Below the pieces are notes generated by a model. That model made no database searches and was not told the origin of the DNA. It saw only the letters and a program-made list of their open reading frames with translations. The position numbers and the translations under genes are program-made. DNA of 64,000 nucleotides, from NCBI GenBank assembly GCA_913774715.1, contig CAJYHS010000099.1:1-64000 (forward strand), given 5' to 3'. The stretch comes from an uncultured Siphonobacter sp. GTDB taxonomy: Bacteria; Bacteroidota; Bacteroidia; Cytophagales; Spirosomataceae. The first letter of the stretch is position 1. Each line of letters opens with the position of its first letter. This document shows positions 1 to 10,509 of this stretch, one piece after another.

Positions 1-299
1 GGATTCAGCGGCAGAGACTTTTCAACTAGATTTATAATCTCGAGAGCTTTACTGACTTTCATGGAACGCTCGGCCTCTTTAAGGGGTGGCTCCCAGAGCT
101 GCACAATGACTTCTGTCCAGCTGTTCATCTGTCCTCCGCAATCAACCGATACAATGGGGGCTTGCTTGATCTCGGTTATGTGAAACGAGGCATCCACGTA
201 CTGGCCGGGTTGATACTCAAAGGCCAGGTGTAAGTCTGGGTGGGCTTCCAGGTTGCTTTTAAACGCCTGCCAGGTCATCGGGCTGGTTTGGTTTGCCAT
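1..299 (-). CDS. DUF6428-like protein, partial (C-terminus beyond window start)
   Basis: Minus-strand reading from ATG at 299: MANQTSPMTWQAFKSNLEAHPDLHLAFEYQPGQYVDASFHITEIKQAPIVSVDCGGQMNSWTEVIVQLWEPP..., open to window edge; lies directly downstream of arsR. Confidence 0.7.
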   Translation of the reverse strand, partial: MANQTSPMTWQAFKSNLEAHPDLHLAFEYQPGQYVDASFHITEIKQAPIVSVDCGGQMNSWTEVIVQLWEPPLKEAERSMKVSKALEIINLVEKSLPLN

Positions 300-356
300 A
301 GAACTGATTGGTTTATTGTAATATTGCGATGAATAGATGCAAAAAAAGCCGCACTA

Positions 357-683
357 CTAGCAGCAGGAAACTTCGGTGACGGTTTCTAACAGGTTTCCAA
401 AGACTTGCTTGGCTTCCTGCCAGACTTCGGGGTTAATACAGTAACAAACGCGGGGCGGGTTGATTTCTCCCTGAATGATGCCAATGCGTTTGAGTTCCTT
501 GAGGTGCTGGGAAACCGTGGCCTGAGCCAGGTCCAATTCATCGACTAAATCCCCGCAAACGCACGCTTTTTTAGCCGCCAGTAGTTGCAGAATAGCCACG
601 CGGGCGGGATGGGAAAAGGCTTTGGCCAGATCCGCGATTCGGTTTTGCTGAGCAGTGAAACTCTCCTTTTTCGTAACTCCCAT
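357..683 (-). CDS. arsR: ArsR/SmtB family metalloregulator
   Basis: 108 aa winged-helix with CVCGDLVDELDLAQATVSQHLKELKRIGII; C-terminal CC. Confidence 0.9.
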   Translation of the reverse strand: MGVTKKESFTAQQNRIADLAKAFSHPARVAILQLLAAKKACVCGDLVDELDLAQATVSQHLKELKRIGIIQGEINPPRVCYCINPEVWQEAKQVFGNLLETVTEVSCC

Positions 684-697
684 GTAGCAAAGGTAAA

Positions 698-739
698 AAA
701 AGAAATATCTATCGTAATAGTACGATAGATATTTCTTTT
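698..739. promoter_or_regulatory. Perfect 19-bp inverted repeat (4-nt spacer) upstream of arsR; likely ArsR operator
   Basis: aaaagaaatatctatcgta-atag-tacgatagatatttctttt, 15 bp upstream of the arsR start. Confidence 0.75.
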
Positions 740-912
740 CGTAGGGGCAATTATATTAAGCTGTAATCACCTCTCTACTAGTGACTATATGATGGATTCA
801 GACGATATTCGCATGGACCTTGCTAGTATCTCTAAAGCATCAGCCCTAAGGGCCGCCCATTCAAATGAAGGCTCCTGTTTCTATAAGCCGCTGCTTGAAG
901 AAGTAGAAGCTT

Positions 913-1617
913 TTATCCTAATTGGCGGGCTACTACAAAAGCGGCCGCGGCAGCTGCCGCACCAGTAAACATGACTTTCAGGGCTCCTGCTAAAGGAGGC
1001 TGACCCGTTACTTTACTTTTAAAGTACCCAAAAATAAACAGGCATACTAAGGTAATCAAAGAGGAGACCGTGAGTGACTGGACTGGGGTTGGCAGAAAAA
1101 AATAGGGTAACAGGGGAATGAGTCCACCCAGTGCGTAGGAAAGACTAATCGTCCAGGCACTCTTGCCGGCCTGAGCCGGGTCAGGTTTTTGCAGGCCCAG
1201 TTCTAATTTCATCATGAAATTAATCCATTTTTCTTTGTCAGTTGCTAACTGTTCGACGGCCTGCAGTTGCAGCTCTGGACTCAGACCCATTTCTTCAAAA
1301 ATGAGTCGAACCTCTTGCTTTTCCTGTTCGGGCATGGTTTCCACCTCCTGGCTTTCTCGGCTTAATTCTGAGTTATAATGATCTATTTCGGTTTGGGCGG
1401 ATAAATAACCTCCCAAACCCATAGCTATTGAACCAGCTACAATCTCAGCTATACCCGCCGTGACAATTAAGCTGGAATCATGAACGGCTCCGGATAATCC
1501 CGCGGCCAGGGCAAACGGAACCGTCAAGCCGTCAGACATGCCAATGACGATATCGGCAATAAATACCGAACTGGTTAAATGATGCTCCGAGTGGCCACTC
1601 ATGCGTTCATTCTTCAT
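913..1617 (-). CDS. VIT1/CCC1-like transporter family protein
   Basis: 234 aa; FIADIVIGMSDGLTVPFALAAGLSGA N-terminal signature, Glu-rich cytosolic segment, C-terminal TM helices. Confidence 0.85.
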   Translation of the reverse strand: MKNERMSGHSEHHLTSSVFIADIVIGMSDGLTVPFALAAGLSGAVHDSSLIVTAGIAEIVAGSIAMGLGGYLSAQTEIDHYNSELSRESQEVETMPEQEKQEVRLIFEEMGLSPELQLQAVEQLATDKEKWINFMMKLELGLQKPDPAQAGKSAWTISLSYALGGLIPLLPYFFLPTPVQSLTVSSLITLVCLFIFGYFKSKVTGQPPLAGALKVMFTGAAAAAAAFVVARQLG

Positions 1618-2761
1618 TATTGTTGAGTTTAGAAACCAGGCTATAGGCTCCTTGAAGGGCTATAGTATTTTCCGAAAGATTGAAGGAAGTGGGCAGCTCA
1701 ATGGCAACAAAACCTTGATGACGAAGCCCCGTTTTAATTTCCTCTTGACGGAAAGTATAGCCCTGCTTTGGTGTTTTCTTTTCCAAAATGTAGATATAGT
1801 TTTTGCCCGAGAAATGCACGATTGCCGTTTCTGGCAATGCCCAGTGGAGTTGAGATTCCAGGGTAATTTGTGCCGTGACGTAACTACCGGCAATGAGCTC
1901 TTCTACCGGCCCTTGTGGTTTAGCTAGAACGGTGATGGTACGATCCGGATTGATAGATTTATTAAGGGAAGTAATCCAGCCTTGATGCGCCTGGTTGGGA
2001 TTGTCTCCAATGCCAAAGGTGATTTTTTGTCCTACTTTTAAAGATAAGATATCTTTTTCATAAACGCTTAACTCTACCCGAACCGAAGCTGGGTTTATGA
2101 TTTCTAAGATTACATCACTTGGATTGACGAAGCGTCCTTTATTGGCAGTAATGCGAGTGATAACGCCAGAAATAGGGGCGGGGATAAAAACGGATTTGAC
2201 AAAGGTAGCCGGCGAGAGTTGACGGGGGGTAATTTTTAAAAGCCGAAGGCGTTGATCCAGTCCAGCCAGCTGGGCCTCCAAACTATGAAGAGTGGATGAG
2301 GCTTGTTGAAGTACCCGACCGGCATTGATATTTTCCCGGCTTAACTCCTGTTCCCGGTCAAATTCCTGCTGGGCAAAGAGAACTTTGGCTTTTAAATCCA
2401 GGTAGTCCTGTTGCAGCTGGATGAACTCGGGGTTTTCCAGTTCAAAGAGGGGTTGCCCCTGACGAACGCTCATACCCGGCTCTAGCTTGATTTGTTTAAT
2501 ATAGCCCCCTAGGGGCGCAATGATCGAAACCAGATCATTAGCGGGCACTTGCAGGGTTCCGTTGACTTTTAGATTCCTGGGCATGGCTTGTTGACTTAGC
2601 TTGCCTAGTTGCAAGCCGGCCACCTGAGCCTGTTGAGTGGTAATACTTACTTGAGTGCTTACCTGAGCTGGGGCCGAATCCGTGGATGGTGCCTGAGGTT
2701 GTTCACAATTACTAAATAGTAGTACGAGTGAAACTAGAGCGATCAAAAAAGAGAATTTCAT
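1607..2761 (-). CDS. RND efflux periplasmic adaptor subunit (CusB/CzcB type), lipoprotein
   Basis: Lipobox-like LLFSNC; IIAPLGGYIKQIKLEPGMSVRQGQPLFELENPEFIQLQQDYLDLK; 384 aa, adjacent to RND pump. Confidence 0.9.
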   Translation of the reverse strand: MKFSFLIALVSLVLLFSNCEQPQAPSTDSAPAQVSTQVSITTQQAQVAGLQLGKLSQQAMPRNLKVNGTLQVPANDLVSIIAPLGGYIKQIKLEPGMSVRQGQPLFELENPEFIQLQQDYLDLKAKVLFAQQEFDREQELSRENINAGRVLQQASSTLHSLEAQLAGLDQRLRLLKITPRQLSPATFVKSVFIPAPISGVITRITANKGRFVNPSDVILEIINPASVRVELSVYEKDILSLKVGQKITFGIGDNPNQAHQGWITSLNKSINPDRTITVLAKPQGPVEELIAGSYVTAQITLESQLHWALPETAIVHFSGKNYIYILEKKTPKQGYTFRQEEIKTGLRHQGFVAIELPTSFNLSENTIALQGAYSLVSKLNNNEE

Positions 2762-2779
2762 AGCAAAACAGGGGATGGA

Positions 2780-5700
2780 TTAATGGCTAGGGCGTGAGGG
2801 TTGAGTCTCCAGATACGAGTAGAGAATGGGCAAGACGATGAGTGTAAGCAGAGTAGCCGTGAAGAGTCCACCCATGACAACGGTGGCCAGGGGCTTCTGA
2901 ACTTCGGCGCCCGCTGAGTTCGAAAGAGCCATGGGAAGAAAGCCAAAGGAAGCCACTAATGCCGTCATCACCACCGGTCTGAGTCGAATGGCTGTTCCCC
3001 GAACAATGACTTCGTTGATAGCCTGAATTCCTTCTTGGTCTCGGAGCCGATTAAACTCGGCAATAAGGACAATACCATTGAGCACGGCTACTCCGAACAG
3101 TGCAATAAAACCCACGCCTGCCGAAATGCTAAAGGGCATGCCTCTTAGGTAAAGCGCCGCGACCCCGCCAATGGCAGCCATGGGAATGGCCATGAAGATG
3201 AGTAGACTTTGACGGATGGATTTAAAGCTAAAGAACAAGAGTAGCAGAATAAGTCCCAGCGCAACGGGAACGGCAAAGAGAAGACGACTCTTGGCTTCCA
3301 CTAAGTTTTGAAACTGTCCTCCGTAAGTAATCGAGTAGCCGGCGGGAAAACCCACGTGCTGACTGATTTTTTGCTGGAGTTCAGCGATCATACTTTCGAC
3401 GTCACGGCCCCGAACGTTAAAACCCAGGGTAATGCGTCGGTGGGTGTTATCGCGTTGAATCTGATTGGGTGCTTGTTGGAGACTGATTTTAGCAATTTGG
3501 CCCAGCGGAAGTTGCTGACCCGTAGGCGTGGAAACATACACATTGCCTACATCTTCGATGCTTTGGCGTTTACTGGCCTCTAATCGAACCACGAGATCAA
3601 AGCGCTTTTCGCCCTCAAAGACCAGGCCAGCGGATTGCCCAGCAAAGGCAGTGTTGATGACCCGGTTGACATCTGATATGTTCATGCCATACTTAGCAAG
3701 TAAGTTTCGGTCTAATTCAATGAGAATCTGGCTCAAGCCCCCTACCTGTTCCTGATAGAGGTCCTGGGCTCCCGTGATGGTTTTGATTTGACTGCGTACT
3801 TGATGGGCTAGTCTTTCTAGCTGAGCGAGATCCTCTCCGTAAATTTTAATAACTACATCCTGACGGGCACCGGTCATGAGTTCGTTAAAGCGCATTTGGA
3901 CGGGTTGCTGAAATCCAAAGGTTACTCCGGGGATGACCGATAGAGCCCGGGCCATTTTTTCGGCTAATTCATCGCGCGTTGAGGCCGAAACCCATTCTGT
4001 TTTGGGTTTAAGAATGACCATTAAATCAGAGGCTTCAATGGGCATGGGATCCGTTGGAATTTCTCCGGATCCAATCTTTCCCACCACCTGCTCGACTTCC
4101 GGAAAAGATTTTAACAGGATGCGCTCAGCCATCAGCGTCGCATTGACGGTTTGGGAAAGCGAGCTTCCCGTTAAGGTTCGAGTATCGACGGCAAAATCGC
4201 CTTCGTCCAGCTGGGGAATGAATTCACCTCCCATTTGGCTAAAACCGTAAATTGATGCGACAAACAAACCCAGTGCGGTAAGCAAAATTAGACCCCGGTG
4301 GGCTAGTGATCGCCGCAAAAGGGGTTCATACCAGGTTTGTAAGCGCTCCATGAGTCGATCTGACCAGGTACGCTGGGGCTGACTTTGCTTGCTGAGAAAC
4401 AAAGCAGAAATCATCGGAACGTAGGTTAGCGATAGAATGAAAGCTCCCAGAATAGCAAAGGCAACGGTTAAGGCCATGGGTTTGAACATCTTGCCTTCGA
4501 TGCCTGAAAGCGCCAGGATGGGCAAATACACAATGAGAATGATGATCTCTCCAAAAGCGGCTGAGGAGCGAATGCGCGCGGCTGAGTGAAATACTTCTTC
4601 ATCCATTTGCAATTGGGTGAGTCGCTGAGAACGCTGATTCAAGGCCAGGTGATGAAGCGTCGCTTCGACAATGATCACGGCTCCGTCGACAATGAGGCCA
4701 AAGTCAATGGCGCCTAAACTCATGAGATTACCCGAGACGCCAAAGAGATTCATCAAGGCAATGGCAAACAAAAGCGAGAGCGGAATCACTGATGCGACAA
4801 TCAAGCCCGCCCGCACGTTTCCCAGCAGAATAACCAAGACTACGATAACGATGGTAGCTCCTTCCAATAGATTTCGCTCTACGGTACCAATGGCACTATT
4901 GACCATCTTCGTGCGGTCCAGGAAAGGGACAATTTCAACGCCCTGCGGCAGTGTTTTCTGAATTTGATTGATTTTTTCCTTGACGCGGGTAATGACGGCG
5001 GAAGAATTTTCACCTTTGACCATCATCACCACTGCACCGACGGTTTCTCCCTGGCCGTTTCGGGTGACGGCTCCGTAGCGTACGGCTGAGCCTATACGTA
5101 CGCTGGCTACATCGGATACGCGAATGGGAAGTCCTTGGTCATTCAATCGAATGACGATGTTGGCAATGTCTGTCTTGGAATTAATCAAGCCACTGGATCG
5201 AATGAAAAAGGCATTGGGCTGCTGATCAATGTAGGCTCCGCCCGTATTTTGATTATTCGTTTCCAGAGCCGTCAGCAGCTCCTGAACTGTAATGCCCATG
5301 CTGCGCAGGTGATCGGGATCCAGGGCAATCTCATACTGTTTGACCAGACCTCCGAAGCTACTCACATCGGCTACCCCCGGCGTACCCAGCAGACTGCGCC
5401 GGATCATCCAATCTTGAATGGTGCGCAACTCCGAAAGGCTATAGGTTCTTTCGTAGCCTTTTTTCGTCGCAAGCGTATATTGGAAAATTTCACCCAGACC
5501 CGTGGTAACCGGAGCCATACTGGGCGTGCCTACGTGGGGTGGAATCTGCGCGCTAATGCTTTGCAGGCGTTCGGCAATTTGTTGACGAGCCCAGTACACA
5601 TCCGTTGATTCGGAAAAAACGACGGTGACAATGGATAACCCAAAACGGGAAAAGGATCGCAGCTCGGTCAATCCCGCAATGGTAGATAAACTCACTTCAA

Positions 5701-5905
5701 CGGGAACGGTAACCAACCGCTCCATGTCTTCGGCCGCCAGTGAGGGGCTGCTGGTGATGACTTGAACCTGATTGTTGGTAATATCGGGTACGGCATCAAT
5801 GGGAAGCCTGGCAACCGAGTAGATGCCCCAGCTAATCCAGCCTAGTAAGGCCAAACCAATGATGAGCTTATTCTGAATAGAAAAGCGTATAATGGCATCA
5901 AGCAT
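2780..5905 (-). CDS. Heavy-metal efflux RND transporter (CusA/CzcA family)
   Basis: 1041 aa; MLDAIIRFSIQNKLIIGLALLGWISWGIYSVARLPIDAVPDITNNQVQVITSSPSLAAEDMERLVTVPVE, DFGLIVDGAVIIVE. Confidence 0.95.
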   Translation of the reverse strand: MLDAIIRFSIQNKLIIGLALLGWISWGIYSVARLPIDAVPDITNNQVQVITSSPSLAAEDMERLVTVPVEVSLSTIAGLTELRSFSRFGLSIVTVVFSESTDVYWARQQIAERLQSISAQIPPHVGTPSMAPVTTGLGEIFQYTLATKKGYERTYSLSELRTIQDWMIRRSLLGTPGVADVSSFGGLVKQYEIALDPDHLRSMGITVQELLTALETNNQNTGGAYIDQQPNAFFIRSSGLINSKTDIANIVIRLNDQGLPIRVSDVASVRIGSAVRYGAVTRNGQGETVGAVVMMVKGENSSAVITRVKEKINQIQKTLPQGVEIVPFLDRTKMVNSAIGTVERNLLEGATIVIVVLVILLGNVRAGLIVASVIPLSLLFAIALMNLFGVSGNLMSLGAIDFGLIVDGAVIIVEATLHHLALNQRSQRLTQLQMDEEVFHSAARIRSSAAFGEIIILIVYLPILALSGIEGKMFKPMALTVAFAILGAFILSLTYVPMISALFLSKQSQPQRTWSDRLMERLQTWYEPLLRRSLAHRGLILLTALGLFVASIYGFSQMGGEFIPQLDEGDFAVDTRTLTGSSLSQTVNATLMAERILLKSFPEVEQVVGKIGSGEIPTDPMPIEASDLMVILKPKTEWVSASTRDELAEKMARALSVIPGVTFGFQQPVQMRFNELMTGARQDVVIKIYGEDLAQLERLAHQVRSQIKTITGAQDLYQEQVGGLSQILIELDRNLLAKYGMNISDVNRVINTAFAGQSAGLVFEGEKRFDLVVRLEASKRQSIEDVGNVYVSTPTGQQLPLGQIAKISLQQAPNQIQRDNTHRRITLGFNVRGRDVESMIAELQQKISQHVGFPAGYSITYGGQFQNLVEAKSRLLFAVPVALGLILLLLFFSFKSIRQSLLIFMAIPMAAIGGVAALYLRGMPFSISAGVGFIALFGVAVLNGIVLIAEFNRLRDQEGIQAINEVIVRGTAIRLRPVVMTALVASFGFLPMALSNSAGAEVQKPLATVVMGGLFTATLLTLIVLPILYSYLETQPSRPSH

Positions 5906-6034
5906 AAAGCCGTAGCAATTAAAATATGAATAAATAGATGCACTTGCCAGACAGTTGATGACTGCCTAGGGCCAGGGAGTACAAAAAAGAGGAGGCATCT
6001 TCAACGAAAAGGCCTAACCCGGGGGAGAAGGATA

Positions 6035-6418
6035 TTAGCGGGGTGGATGAATAAGCGCCTGAATGATCTCAAAGCAGTAGAGATTCTTGACAATCCAGTT
6101 TTGGGAAGGCGCTTGTAAGCTAATCAGGATTGGTAAAGAGTAGACAAATGAATTAAAATGAGGGGCAGTGACAAGCAGAGAATGCGAGCCAGAGGGCAGG
6201 TGCTGATGACTGTGGTTAGGGTGTTTATGGTGTTCAGAGTCAGCCCGGTAGTGCATCCATAAAAAATCGCAAAAGTTTAAGTCTTTTTCTGTTTGCCGAT
6301 GGTCTTGAAAATGCTTTACTAGTTGATTAAGCTCAGCAGACTCCTCAATGCCTACACCAGGAAGAAGGCTTCCCAGCAGCGTCCAAGTCGCAAGCCATAT
6401 CGAAAGGAGTGTTCGCAT
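6035..6418 (-). CDS. Small exported His-rich protein, probable periplasmic metal-binding accessory
   Basis: Internal ATG at 6418 gives a signal-peptide-like N-terminus MRTLLSIWLATWTLLGSLLPGVG; HHKHPNHSHQHLPSGSH cluster; upstream of cusA/czcA on the same strand. Confidence 0.6.
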   Translation of the reverse strand: MRTLLSIWLATWTLLGSLLPGVGIEESAELNQLVKHFQDHRQTEKDLNFCDFLWMHYRADSEHHKHPNHSHQHLPSGSHSLLVTAPHFNSFVYSLPILISLQAPSQNWIVKNLYCFEIIQALIHPPR

Positions 6419-7259
6419 TTCAATTGCAGAAACCAGTAGGTCTTTCAACAAACATAACGTAGGAAATCGACATTTTTGCTTAAATGTCAAATTTGTAAGT
6501 AATCTAAAACTAATCAAGTTTACAAAAAAGGCCTTTGCTCATGAGCTACTAGTACGCTGCCGAAGTAGGGTAAGTGAAAGCTTAAAATTGGATCAAGAGT
6601 AGCCAGAAGAAAGGGGGGGGGCGGGTGTTTACCCAAGTTAGATTTTAAGGTAAGTTTATTTACCGCTTGCGCTGTATGCTAGTAAACTGCTAAAAGAGGC
6701 TACTGCTGCCACTGGTTAAGCCCCAAAAAAGCCCCGTGTTATTGAATAAAAGCATAGTACTGTAAAAAGGCTTTTTGCTAAGGGGCTGAGTCGTAGAAAT
6801 TAATTCAATTGGTAAGCAAGGGGTAATGGATTGTGGGCAACCCTTCAACCTACCCGGTGTTAGGGTGGGGGGCTCCTCCAAAATAAGCAGCCAAAGGAGT
6901 ATGCTCGCTTTGTTAAGGCTACATTAGAATTACCCTGGATACTACCCCGATGGGCTCTGATGTTACACAAGCCGGCACAGGCAAATGGGGCAACTTTTTT
7001 AACCAAGTTTCAGGGCAAGCAAGTCTCTATCACTTCTAAGGCTCGGTTTTCAAATCTTCTAAAAGGTGATTTACTATTCTTTAATAATAAAGCATAGATA
7101 AGTTAGTAACTCATTTGAATTTGTAATGAAGTGTAGCCGTTGCTATACCTATCCATTTGAATGGTTGAAGTATAGGTTAGTGAGAAAACCTTTAAATAAG
7201 AGTGATGGATTAGAGACAATGCTTGGAAAGTAAATGTTTAAGATTTGATCTTCATTGAG

Positions 7260-7315
7260 TTATTCGATAGTGCCCGAGTGTCTAAACCGTAAAACACTCA
7301 GGTGCTATCGAATAA
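7260..7315 (+). terminator. Strong hairpin followed by T5; candidate terminator or RNA element
   Basis: ttattcgatagtgcccgagtg / cactcaggtgctatcgaataa arms, then ttttt. Confidence 0.5.
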
Positions 7316-7650
7316 TTTTTAAACAGAGGTTGAAAGTCAAACCTAAACCCTAGTAGGAGGTGTAATCAATCATGCAATTATCTTGAGTAAGGTTAATGTT
7401 TTGTTTTCATTCATCCAAATCAATTTCATTAAAAGTATGATAAAAGATAATTGTTAGGATGACATACAAAATCTATCTAGTTATCTATACTTAATGAACT
7501 GGTAGGGCGTAGTTATTAATATTTAAAAAAAAGATTAGAAAGATTATAAATTAACATATACTAATTAGTGGTATTTTTTTTTAAATAGTCGTTGATATAT
7601 TTGCTACTCATAACCATTTTTGGCGGAATGGCTTGTATACTTTCATGTAC

Positions 7651-7679
7651 AACACCTGATTGGAAACCAATCAGGTGTT
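7651..7679. other. Perfect 13-bp inverted repeat hairpin in gene-poor region
   Basis: aacacctgattgg-aaa-ccaatcaggtgtt. Confidence 0.55.
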
Positions 7680-8835
7680 ACTGAGTAGTTCACTTCAAAG
7701 AATGCATCGCTTTAAGAATTGAAAGGAAACTTAACTCATTAAATGGTGTCTAGTAAGTCTATTAGTAAATACACTTAGTATAATATAAGCGAAATTACGA
7801 TGGCTTATTAATGAGTTACCATAGAATTATTAGTCTATCCAACCTGCTTATAACTAATCGAGCGAGGATTAATTAGAATTTATAAAAATTAATACATACG
7901 TAATCTTCTATGTGGCTCTCTTACTAGGTATGGAGCGTGATTGTCCGTAGCTATTTAAAAACTCAATTGAAGGGAAACCCTAAGGTAAGTTTTAGTTGTA
8001 AAATGGAATCTAGCACTTAGGGGTTGTAAAAGGTAATTGCGATCATTTGAACTGTAGTTTAGCTACGTTTAAGTTTCCCTATTCCCGCTCAGAAATATTT
8101 GATGAAGAGTTTGTAAATTTACTTGCTTACCACCTTACTATGCGCATGCATAGCGGATAGCTGCGTACTTGTGATAGTAGATACAAGCGATGAGAAGGGT
8201 CTCTAAGCCCTTTCAAGTGTAGGACTTCAAGCCGTCTTGACGACGCACTTGCTAAGCGTAAGCACGGGAGAGCGCTCAGCCAAGGGGATCGCAAAAAGGC
8301 CCCTGTGGGCAATAACACGTCTTCAAAACCCAACGCTTGCCCTAGTATTTAAAATTCGATGAGTGGAGGGGAATGTAAATTTGTTGGGCCGTGAGGTATA
8401 TACCTTTCGTGTACCATCTTAAATTTACAGGGATCCAATCAGGTAGTCAACCCATTGGATTAGTTTATCTATTAGGGTAAGCACATGCTGACGATAATTT
8501 CTTTACTTGATAAGAAATTATATTTTTATGTTTTGCTGCCTTAGAGGTAATACTTCAAATACAGTTTTTACAGTTGAGTGCTTGCGTATGAATTTTTACT
8601 GATATATGAAAATTTTTTGCTTAAAGTAAAAGTTAAGGTTTGATTGGCCAGTGTTAAAATGTAATAATCGTACTTATTTTATTCAGTAGTAGTTAGCATA
8701 AAATGCTATTTTTTAGCCTTTTATAAGTCTGGTATTTCGTAGAAAAAACGGATTTGCTTACGGGTTTAATTCAGGAAATGGTAGTTAAAGTTATTTATTA
8801 GATCTATTTTTTTCAGACGTTGTACTTTAATAGGT

Positions 8836-9132
8836 ATGATTTCTTTACTGGAGTTGGAGCAATCTCTAAGTGCACTAGTATCACTTTATATTGAATTTGA
8901 TTTTGAATTAGAGCTCCAATGCATTCGCCAAGATAATGCATGGGTGTCTGTCTATTCTAGTTCTATAGAAAGAGCTATTAATGCGCATCGAGCTATTAAA
9001 AAATATCCACAATTATACGAAGAAATTTATAATGATTTTCTTGATGAATTTATGAAACATCAAGAAGATATTGCTGAGATACTGGATGTGAGAAATCAAT
9101 GGAGAGATTACTTTAAAGAAAGGAAGAAGTAA
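8836..9132 (+). CDS. Hypothetical small acidic protein
   Basis: 98 aa ORF with coherent helical, charged composition; isolated in an otherwise ORF-poor region. Confidence 0.55.
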   Translation: MISLLELEQSLSALVSLYIEFDFELELQCIRQDNAWVSVYSSSIERAINAHRAIKKYPQLYEEIYNDFLDEFMKHQEDIAEILDVRNQWRDYFKERKK

Positions 9133-10509
9133 ACGATTGTGTGAAGTAGATAACTGCTTGGGCACAAAAATAACGACTTGGTTTATATAATGCCCTTTAA
9201 ATAAGCATAGGCTACTGCTCCTTTGGAGGGTAAGCCAGGATAATAGGAGTGATTAGCACTCAGATTTGTAGTTAGCTATACGATAGACTCTTGGCTAAAA
9301 AGTATCCTTACCTACCATTAGTTTGAAATCGGGCTCTCTACTAAATCGAATCGAAACCCAAGCATTCCATCAAGGAGGCTTATTTCTGGATACTTCCCCC
9401 ATAGACGATCGCTGTGATCATGCCGTCATAGTAAGAATCCCATCAGTCCTGTGCATACTACGCCGGAGGCGCTTGCAACAAAGTGGATCCTACTATTTCA
9501 GTTTTAGGATAAATAACGCACCTGTAAACCTTCAAGGCTAGCTAGCAAACGGCGGTAGTAATTGGCGTACGCCCAAAAATAGACCTTACCGGCCAAAGGC
9601 AATAAGGTCTACCAATCGCTACGCCTATGCAATAGAACGGTTAAGGTATTGTACCCTCTAGAATGTAGCTCACTCCTTTGCGGGTGGGGAGCTTGAGGAT
9701 ATAATAGCCTTGTTGACGCGTGGATTCAATACCCTGATGGCTAAAGGGAAAAGCACTTCGGATAAGACATTCTTCGCCCGTGAGATTATTTTTCCAGCTG
9801 CTACTGAAAATCAGTACATAAGCCAGGGTAATGAGTGGAATGGATATGGAAGAAGACGCAATCTTTAGAGTATTCAGTGGCACTCTAAAAGTAAGCTATC
9901 CTTCATATCTGCTTTGGAATTATGGATAGATCTCAACATTTCAGCCCCCAACGCAGGAGACTTTTCAACTATCTATTTCATAGAATAACATCCGGCCGGA
10001 ATAGTATTTGTATAAAAATAGATGTCAACAAATGTAAGAAAAGGCCTAAGTCCTTTGTTCGTTCAATTCCTCCTGAAAGGCAAACTCAGAATTAGAGCTT
10101 TGGGAAGAGCCTGCTAAGTTCTATAACTGTGTTGCAAAAACAAGCGACGGTAAAAGTTAGAAAACTAATAGAAATAATGGCACTGAGTTTACCCGGTGTT
10201 CGTTGGAAGAACGCCACTTGCAGGATACCAGGCTATCAAAAGATTTACCAATGCGTTGGCCGCTGACAATCGTATTGCACCGTCTTTAGTAAATACCCCG
10301 CGGGCAGTTTCCTTGTTAAATGCATAGCACGAAATGGAAACTAGCCCATTCAGGTATTCGCTCAAACGAATTGGTATAGCAGCAGATACCACAAACAGGG
10401 CAACGTTTTTCTTTTAGAGAAGACCGTTAGATGACCGGGTAAATTGTAAATGTTGATAGCGCAACGACACCATTAAAATATCCATGTAAGTACTATGTTC
10501 TTTTAAAAT

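Noticed and set aside
5135-5608. 157-aa plus-strand ORF within cusA/czcA
   Set aside because: Antisense shadow ORF of a strongly conserved RND gene
8127-8333. 68-aa minus-strand ORF in the gene-poor region
   Set aside because: Composition and isolation suggest chance; no motif recognised
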